Assembly: GCA_947441745.1 (NCBI GenBank)
Contig: CANEUJ010000041.1
Span: forward strand, 1 to 12,021
Source: Neisseriaceae bacterium
Lineage (GTDB): Bacteria > Pseudomonadota > Gammaproteobacteria > Burkholderiales > UBA11063
Length of the DNA stretch: 12,021 nucleotides
Direction of reading: 5' to 3'
Shown here piece after piece: positions 7,462-12,021 of the stretch; within the stretch, counting starts at the first letter, position 1; every line of letters begins with the position of its first letter. The translations under genes were made by a program, and so were the position numbers. Under the pieces are notes generated by a model. That model did not search any database, was not told the origin of the DNA, and was given only the letters and a program-made list of their open reading frames with translations.

Positions 7462-7905
7462 TTAAAGTCCATTTAATAATCCAGCTAATTCATCCTGTGA
7501 AACCTGCAACGCTTTTTCAGTTTCTACTTGCCAATTAGTAGCATCCCATAGCTCGAACCGATTGCCAAGACCCACCAAAACTACATCTTTTTCTAAATGT
7601 GCCAATTTTTTTAAGCCTGATGGCAATAAAATACGACCCGCTTTATCTATCTCAACAGTTTCAGCATAACCAAGCACTAAACGTTGATAACTTTTAACTA
7701 GTGGATGCGACCCTGTAGATAAATTTTGAATCTTTTCACGAACTATTGTCCAAGTTTGTTCTGGATATAAAAGCAAACATTGAGGAGATTCTAAAGTAAT
7801 AGTCAGATGATTAGCAGACACACCACCTAATACGTCGCGATAACGTACTGGAATAGCAATCCGATTCTTCGGATCAAGGTTTAGATGTGTAACCCCACCA
7901 AACAT
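7462..7905 (-). CDS. mraZ: Transcriptional regulator MraZ
   Basis: First gene of the dcw cluster. MraZ is a ring-forming DNA-binding protein with two SpoVT/AbrB-like half-domains and represses its own operon by binding TGGGN direct repeats. The protein has 147 aa, normal length. The two characteristic loops are both present: LDPKNRIAIPVRYRD (10-24) in the first half and IDKAGRILLP (86-95) in the second. The DxxxR core is present in both (D11 to R15, and D87 to R91). GNRFELWD (114-121) and the downstream WQVE are typical. The ATG at 7905 gives the usual MFGG start. GGGGGA eight bases upstream acts as ribosome-binding site and is also part of the last operator box. An evident promoter and operator lie directly upstream, as expected for autoregulation. 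Confidence 0.97.
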   Translation of the reverse strand: MFGGVTHLNLDPKNRIAIPVRYRDVLGGVSANHLTITLESPQCLLLYPEQTWTIVREKIQNLSTGSHPLVKSYQRLVLGYAETVEIDKAGRILLPSGLKKLAHLEKDVVLVGLGNRFELWDATNWQVETEKALQVSQDELAGLLNGL

Positions 7906-7909
7906 TTAC

Positions 7910-7949
7910 TTTTCCCCCACTATACAACACTTTTTACCATAATACCCCA
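7910..7949 (-). promoter_or_regulatory. MraZ operator: four 10-bp-phased boxes
   Basis: Reading the minus strand from 7949 down to 7910, the sequence divides into four consecutive 10-mers: TGGGGTATTA, TGGTAAAAAG, TGTTGTATAG and TGGGGGAAAA. Each begins with TG. The first and last match the TGGGN box exactly and the middle two are degraded. MraZ of E. coli is known to bind TGGGN repeats separated by 5 bp, the same 10-bp period. The first box touches the -10 element and the last box contains the mraZ ribosome-binding site. Binding has not been shown here. Confidence 0.75.
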
Positions 7950-7977
7950 CTTTAACATAAAAAACAGCAAATGTCAA
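7949..7977 (-). promoter_or_regulatory. Sigma70-type promoter of the mraZ/dcw cluster
   Basis: On the minus strand a perfect -35 TTGACA (7977-7972) is followed by exactly 17 bp and TAAAGT (7954-7949; 4 of 6 to TATAAT). An AT-rich tract lies upstream of the -35. Predicted transcription start is near 7942, within the operator boxes, giving a leader of about 35-40 nt. It is the only promoter-like sequence I found inside the window for the seven-gene block. Confidence 0.75.
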
Positions 7978-8004
7978 CTATTTTATCTATTATTGTTGAT
8001 ATTG

Positions 8005-8027
8005 AATAAAAAGGTAAAGCTTTGCCC
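8005..8027 (-). terminator. Weak terminator-like hairpin after the 443-aa gene
   Basis: On the minus strand GGCAAAGCTTTACC (8026-8013) is an imperfect palindrome (one C-A mismatch), followed directly by TTTTTATT. It lies about 145 bp after the stop of the upstream gene and about 35 bp before the mraZ -35. The stem is short (5 pairs at best around a tetraloop), so it may be inefficient or not a terminator at all. Confidence 0.3.
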
Positions 8028-8057
8028 TAGTAGGTTTTGGGAAATAATTTGTAATAA

Positions 8058-8069
8058 TTGTATATACAA
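8058..8069. repeat. 12-bp perfect palindrome in the mraZ upstream spacer
   Basis: TTGTATATACAA is a perfect dyad about 80 bp upstream of the mraZ -35. It could be a binding site for an unknown dimeric regulator, but in AT-rich DNA a palindrome of this length may arise by chance. Nothing else in the 265-bp spacer 7906-8170 looks like a gene. Confidence 0.25.
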
Positions 8070-8170
8070 AGAAAATAATAATGAATTTAAATTAGAAAAA
8101 TAGATTTTTGGAATTGATTGTTATTTTGGTTTTATAAGCAACAGGCTAAGATGTCGTGATATTTATAATA

Positions 8171-9502
8171 CTACTGATGGCTAATTTTTATACAACCTTT
8201 AAAAAATAAACTAGCATTAGGGAAAATATCTCCTTCCGCTTTAAGAAATCTTTCATCTTCTTTAGCCAATAAGGACGCACTTCTGATTCTCTCGTAATTT
8301 TCGGGCTTACTATGGTAATAAGAGAACCTTGTATCCAATGTAACCTCATGTAGTGATTTTACATGACTTTTATCAGTTAAAATAGCCTTGCTACAACTTT
8401 CAACAATTCTTCTTATTTCATCAAGTCTAGCAATTTGACTTTTATTTTTAGAGGACTCTAGTTCACCTTGTTTTACAATAGAATGATTAATTGAGTAAAA
8501 AACTGGAAACTTATTCCGTTTATCAAATTTTGTAGCCTCCATAATAATTGGAATATATTTTTGTTTTGCTGATTTATTATACAAATTTGCATAAGCATCA
8601 ACAATTAAACTAATTGGGGCTGAATCATCATTAGTTGCAGGTTTAAAGCCATATGCCCCACCACCAGCTAATCGAAACAGTTTTTTGGCAGTATCAATTG
8701 ACTGCATTGAGTAGTATTTAGCAAATTGTTTATTAAATTCAATTTCATGAAACGTATTATTCCAAATATCTGAAACCTTATGCCAAATAGTGTACGAAGC
8801 CCTATGTATATGGGTTAAGCGTTTAACTATAATCGCCCATTCATCACTTTTTAATTGATTAATCCATGCTCTAGAAAAAAACATTACCTCACAACGCCAA
8901 GGTGAAGCTGCTTTATAGGCAATATCTTTAAATAATGCCCAATGATCTTGTGGTGTAGCTGGAGCTGCTATTGTCGTTCCGTAATACTCCTGTAATCGAT
9001 TATGGTATATTTGATCACTAATCTTAGTTAGCATAAATAATGAACGACTTCCAGCATTTAAGTCAAATGCTAGGGCTGAAGTTGACGTATTATTTGTATC
9101 ATCAATTGCCCGAGGTATACCAAACATTTGCCCAGGAGATATAATAGCATTTGTTTGTATTCCACCATCACCAACCAAATATGATTCAGCATTTTTGCAG
9201 ATTATCAACCCAAGTGGATTTTCATTCATACTATAATAAAGATCATCTTGTAAAATATCTGGCAATTCTGAGTCCTTAAATGAAATACTCCCACCATCAC
9301 TTAATGGCAGATAACAAATTCCATTATTAATTATCCGCCCTCCAAAACGATAGCTAGCCTTATAAAATTTATAATCTCCACCATTATCTAACATATTCAT
9401 TGTTTTAGCTAAATCTGGATTAGTTTTGGAAATTATATCTACAGTTGCACTCCAGTCGAATTCTTCCACAGCAAGGATTCTACCATCTTTAGTTCTTAAC
9501 AT
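8171..9502 (-). CDS. Conserved-looking protein of unknown function, 443 aa
   Basis: I do not recognise an assigned domain. The protein has no signal peptide or membrane segment and looks cytoplasmic. It is mixed in composition, with an aromatic- and glycine-rich middle. Stretches that look like conserved family blocks are FYKASYRFGGRIINNG (46-61), ISPGQMFGIPRAID (121-134), AGSRSLFMLTKISD (150-163), SPWRCEVMFFSRAW (200-213), LAGGGAYGFKPATNDDSAP (278-296) and FPNASLFFKGCIKIS (427-441). I have a vague memory of similar uncharacterised proteins in Legionellales-type bacteria, not verified. The ATG at 9502 has GGAG seven bases upstream. It starts 28 bp after the histidine kinase gene on the same strand and probably shares its transcript, so it may be the effector or partner of that sensor. 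No catalytic motif can be named. Confidence 0.85.
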   Translation of the reverse strand: MLRTKDGRILAVEEFDWSATVDIISKTNPDLAKTMNMLDNGGDYKFYKASYRFGGRIINNGICYLPLSDGGSISFKDSELPDILQDDLYYSMNENPLGLIICKNAESYLVGDGGIQTNAIISPGQMFGIPRAIDDTNNTSTSALAFDLNAGSRSLFMLTKISDQIYHNRLQEYYGTTIAAPATPQDHWALFKDIAYKAASPWRCEVMFFSRAWINQLKSDEWAIIVKRLTHIHRASYTIWHKVSDIWNNTFHEIEFNKQFAKYYSMQSIDTAKKLFRLAGGGAYGFKPATNDDSAPISLIVDAYANLYNKSAKQKYIPIIMEATKFDKRNKFPVFYSINHSIVKQGELESSKNKSQIARLDEIRRIVESCSKAILTDKSHVKSLHEVTLDTRFSYYHSKPENYERIRSASLLAKEDERFLKAEGDIFPNASLFFKGCIKISHQ

Positions 9503-9530
9503 TTCGCATCTCCATTGTACGGTTTAATTT

Positions 9531-11360
9531 TCAAATTTTATCTAGATTCCTAAGAGCATGATCATCAATTTTCCTAGCAACCGTTAAATATACTGGGGCT
9601 CGTCCATCTGGATCTTCACCTGTTAAAATTATCAACCTTGTAAAACCCATGTTATATAACTCATGTGCAATATCATAGCCAGTCATATCATATTGTTTGC
9701 TTCCATCAGATTCCTCATAGTAAGTATCCAAAATAATTTTTGTATCTAGAGGATATTGCGAAACATCGTCCATAAAGCTAATTGGATCATAGTATTTATC
9801 TACCTTTAGGTGACTATAATAGCGACTAACCATATCATCAACATACCATTTTTGATCTTCCACCCAAACCATATCAACTTTTTTACTACCATTATTTTTA
9901 TCTAATTTGATTTTTATGTTTGATACGAACTCCTTAGGTAAAATCTTAATGCTTCCTTTCGTAACTTCTAATTGCTTATCCTCATTTAATGAATAACTAG
10001 TAACCAAAACCGCTCGAGACATATTAGTCTGCGATATTACCTCTAAGCCATTAATACCCTGCTCTAATAATTCAAGATCAGTCAACAAAAATATATCTTT
10101 TTTTTGTTCAGGTGATAAACTATTGATATACAGAATTACATCATTACCTTCATAGAAATGTTTGATTTTAAGGGTTGGGGCTTTTTTAGTAATACTTTCA
10201 AACCTCCTGTCCCAAGAACCATGAATTGACTCATCATCATCTAAGATGATAACAGTGTCATTAGGGCTTAAATTTATTTCTTTAGCTAACCAATTTGGGG
10301 TTGCAATTATCGGAAACCTAATAGTTATTCGCGTTCCATCCATTGATGCATGAACCTTGAAAGTGCCATTACCTGATAATATTGCATCTCGTATCTGAGT
10401 TAGCCCTACCCCATGCCCTTCTTTCTTTCCTTCAGTAACAGCAATTCCTTCGTTAAACTTTTCTATAATATGTAGTGGCATACCCAAACCATTATCCTGA
10501 ACCGTAATTACCGCATTAGACGCATGGACACCGACATGGATAGCAACCTTACCACTATCACTTATTTTAAGAGCATCAACTGCATTATTTACCAAGTTAG
10601 ATAACATACGTTTAAAAATACCTTGATTATGCTTTATAAAAATAAAATTAGCATCTTCATCAATATCAACTTCAAAAAGCACATCACTATTTCTATGCTC
10701 TTCTCTTTTTTCATTTATTATTTGTAATAAAGCAAGGGATACCAGCATGTTGCCGTTCTCAGCTTCAAGTGAATCTTCATTATAACGCCCTAATAGTCTT
10801 TGTGATATTCCCGCAATTCGCATTGCAGCATGTCTTAGCGTTACCCTGTCAGATTCTGGAACATTATTACTTAGTTTACTCACAATAATATTAATACTTG
10901 TTATCGGGGACGTAATATCATGCATTACCTGCTTAACAATAGTTCTAAACTTCTCCTGCTGTAATTTAGCAATTTGTTCAAACTTTTTAAGCTCGGACAC
11001 ATCCATAGAAAATCCCAATAACCCTATCACATTCCCTTTACTATCTTTTATGGGATGTTTTTGAGATAAATAAGTTTTTTCACCATTTAGCGTGTTAATT
11101 GTTTCTTCAATTATTATTGCACGACCTTCTTCCATAATATTACTATCATTAATATCAATTGTTAATGCAGTTTTTTGATCTTTAAGAATATCATAAATGG
11201 TTTTACCAATAAAATCCTCCGAGGTTTCAAAACCAAACTCTTTGGCTTGGTTAATATTCCCCCCAAGATATACACCAGCTCTATCTTTCCAAAATACAAA
11301 TGGCATTGCATTAAATAACAAATCCAGCATTTCAAAATAATTATTTAAGTTTATCTCCAT
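9531..11360 (-). CDS. Soluble PAS hybrid histidine kinase with two receiver-like domains
   Basis: A 609-aa sensor kinase with no membrane segment, so it probably senses a cytoplasmic cue. A PAS domain spans about 8-125 (FVFWKDRAGVYLGGN, 21-35; GLLGFSMDVSELKK, 113-126). The dimerisation and phosphoacceptor helix has H147 in HDITSPITS. The ATPase domain has an N-box MLSNLVNNAVDAL (252-264), G1 DNGLGM (289-294) and G2 GHGVGL (315-320). A receiver-like domain (about 368-485) has acidic D374-D376, likely phosphoacceptor D428 in LLTDLE, T454 and K476 in ILPKEF. A second receiver-like domain (about 496-609) has E501/D502, D545 in IILDTYY, T580 in LTGED, and possibly K597. No Hpt or DNA-binding output domain is present. 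The ATG at 11360 follows the ATP-grasp stop by 6 bp, with AGGTGAAG overlapping that stop, which implies coupling. Confidence 0.92.
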   Translation of the reverse strand: MEINLNNYFEMLDLLFNAMPFVFWKDRAGVYLGGNINQAKEFGFETSEDFIGKTIYDILKDQKTALTIDINDSNIMEEGRAIIIEETINTLNGEKTYLSQKHPIKDSKGNVIGLLGFSMDVSELKKFEQIAKLQQEKFRTIVKQVMHDITSPITSINIIVSKLSNNVPESDRVTLRHAAMRIAGISQRLLGRYNEDSLEAENGNMLVSLALLQIINEKREEHRNSDVLFEVDIDEDANFIFIKHNQGIFKRMLSNLVNNAVDALKISDSGKVAIHVGVHASNAVITVQDNGLGMPLHIIEKFNEGIAVTEGKKEGHGVGLTQIRDAILSGNGTFKVHASMDGTRITIRFPIIATPNWLAKEINLSPNDTVIILDDDESIHGSWDRRFESITKKAPTLKIKHFYEGNDVILYINSLSPEQKKDIFLLTDLELLEQGINGLEVISQTNMSRAVLVTSYSLNEDKQLEVTKGSIKILPKEFVSNIKIKLDKNNGSKKVDMVWVEDQKWYVDDMVSRYYSHLKVDKYYDPISFMDDVSQYPLDTKIILDTYYEESDGSKQYDMTGYDIAHELYNMGFTRLIILTGEDPDGRAPVYLTVARKIDDHALRNLDKI

Positions 11361-11366
11361 AAAACT

Positions 11367-12021
11367 TCACCTTTCAATTTTCAATAGTAATGGGTTATAA
11401 TCTTTTAGATACTCAAAAGCATGTTCTACTTTTTCATAATATTTATCCCAAAATATTATACTACACGAAATATCTAATAAATTTTGGGCTTGATTTAATT
11501 GTTCTTTCGGGCTTACAAACTTAATAAATTCATGATCTATATCTAGAGCTGGTTTGATAATATCTACTACTTCACCTTTAACCATTGGGAAGTTTAAGAA
11601 TCCTGCGTATATATTCTCTTTCTTAATTTTGACTTCATTAATTAAACCCATTTGAATTAAATAATTAACTTCTTCTATATTAATATCAAATAATTTTTTA
11701 TATATTCTTGAAACTAGTGCCCCAGCAGTTCTCGCTCCAATTTCTAAAAACACAAATTCATTGCTTTTATACTCAAGAAATACTTCCATATGATAAGCAC
11801 TATCATGACAATCTAGTTGTTTGAATACTTTTTTACAAAACACCTCTAAAGCATTAAATACTTTTTTGTCTACAACAGGAATACTACCTACAGGCTTTCC
11901 ATCGAAAAACCTTGCTAGAGCAAAACTACATTTCCCAATCATAAAAAACTTGACTTCACCACCGATAATCATCGCATCACAATGAAAGAGATCTCCATTA
12001 ATAAATTCATCAACCTCAAAC
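11367..12021 (-). CDS. ATP-grasp carboxylate-amine ligase, C-terminal part (5' end outside window)
   Basis: The frame is open to the window edge, so the N-terminus is missing. An ATG at 11972 exists, but 16 further in-frame codons upstream read FEVDEFINGDLFHCDAMII, the classic ATP-grasp strand in which E.F..G....D binds nucleotide. The true start therefore lies beyond 12021. Of 217 visible residues, the key motifs are HMEVFLE (metal-binding Glu; codons near 11792-11772) and FLEIGARTAG (near 11750-11721, with Glu and Arg as in the E-(I/V)-x-x-R metal/ATP motif). YAGFLNFPMVKGEVVDI (near 11609-11559) is typical of the C-terminal lobe of the ATP-grasp_4 type (L-amino-acid ligase or carnosine-synthase-like enzymes). 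Members ligate a carboxylate to an amine via an acyl-phosphate. The substrate is unknown. It is the upstream partner of the histidine kinase, 6 bp apart. Confidence 0.85.
   Translation of the reverse strand, partial: FEVDEFINGDLFHCDAMIIGGEVKFFMIGKCSFALARFFDGKPVGSIPVVDKKVFNALEVFCKKVFKQLDCHDSAYHMEVFLEYKSNEFVFLEIGARTAGALVSRIYKKLFDINIEEVNYLIQMGLINEVKIKKENIYAGFLNFPMVKGEVVDIIKPALDIDHEFIKFVSPKEQLNQAQNLLDISCSIIFWDKYYEKVEHAFEYLKDYNPLLLKIER

Noticed and set aside
7885..8103. Plus-strand 72-aa reading frame across the mraZ promoter region
   Set aside because: It starts inside mraZ antisense, covers the promoter and operator, has low-complexity K/N/L composition, and resembles no family.
1..12021. CRISPR array, tRNA or rRNA genes, insertion sequence or prophage genes
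   Set aside because: No regularly spaced direct repeats beyond the single tandem pair, no tRNA-like cloverleaf noticed, and no transposase, integrase or phage-like product among the reading frames.

Overview
The window is low-GC (about one third G+C) bacterial DNA with every gene on the minus strand. Its core is the start of a division and cell-wall (dcw) cluster in the classic proteobacterial order: mraZ, rsmH, ftsL, ftsI, murE, murF, mraY. The MurE DNPR motif indicates meso-diaminopimelate peptidoglycan, so a Gram-negative type wall. The MraY, FtsL and MraZ sequences read most like betaproteobacterial (Neisseriales or Burkholderiales type) members. That taxonomic guess comes from memory of these families and was not searched; a low-GC betaproteobacterium fits best.

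Layout along the minus strand, from high to low coordinates. (1) 12021-8171 is an accessory module of three closely spaced genes: the C-terminal part of an ATP-grasp ligase that runs off the window edge, a soluble PAS histidine kinase with two receiver-like domains, and a 443-aa protein of unknown function. (2) 8170-7906 is a 265-bp spacer. It holds a weak terminator-like hairpin, a 12-bp palindrome, and a strong sigma70-type promoter (TTGACA, 17 bp, TAAAGT) followed by four 10-bp-phased TGGGG-like boxes, which is the expected MraZ operator. (3) 7905-546 is the seven-gene dcw block. It is very compact (spacings of -4 to 14 bp) except for an 84-bp gap between ftsI and murE that can form an 11-bp RNA stem. 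(4) 545-427 holds a tandem pair of 43-bp palindromic repeats of REP/dRS3 style. (5) 426-61 encodes a MAPEG-family membrane protein. Bases 1-60 have no gene.

How the genes work together: MraZ represses the cluster from its own promoter and RsmH methylates 16S rRNA. FtsL and FtsI belong to the septal divisome; FtsI crosslinks septal peptidoglycan. MurE and MurF add meso-DAP and D-Ala-D-Ala to the UDP-MurNAc peptide, and MraY transfers the finished pentapeptide to the lipid carrier to make lipid I. The genes that usually follow mraY (murD, ftsW, murG, murC, ddl, ftsQ, ftsA, ftsZ) are absent, so the cluster is broken exactly where the palindromic repeats sit.

The points most worth a second look are the ATP-grasp / kinase / unknown module, the Asp in place of Asn in the FtsI SxN motif, the MraZ operator whose last box doubles as the mraZ ribosome-binding site, and the ftsI-murE intercistronic hairpin.
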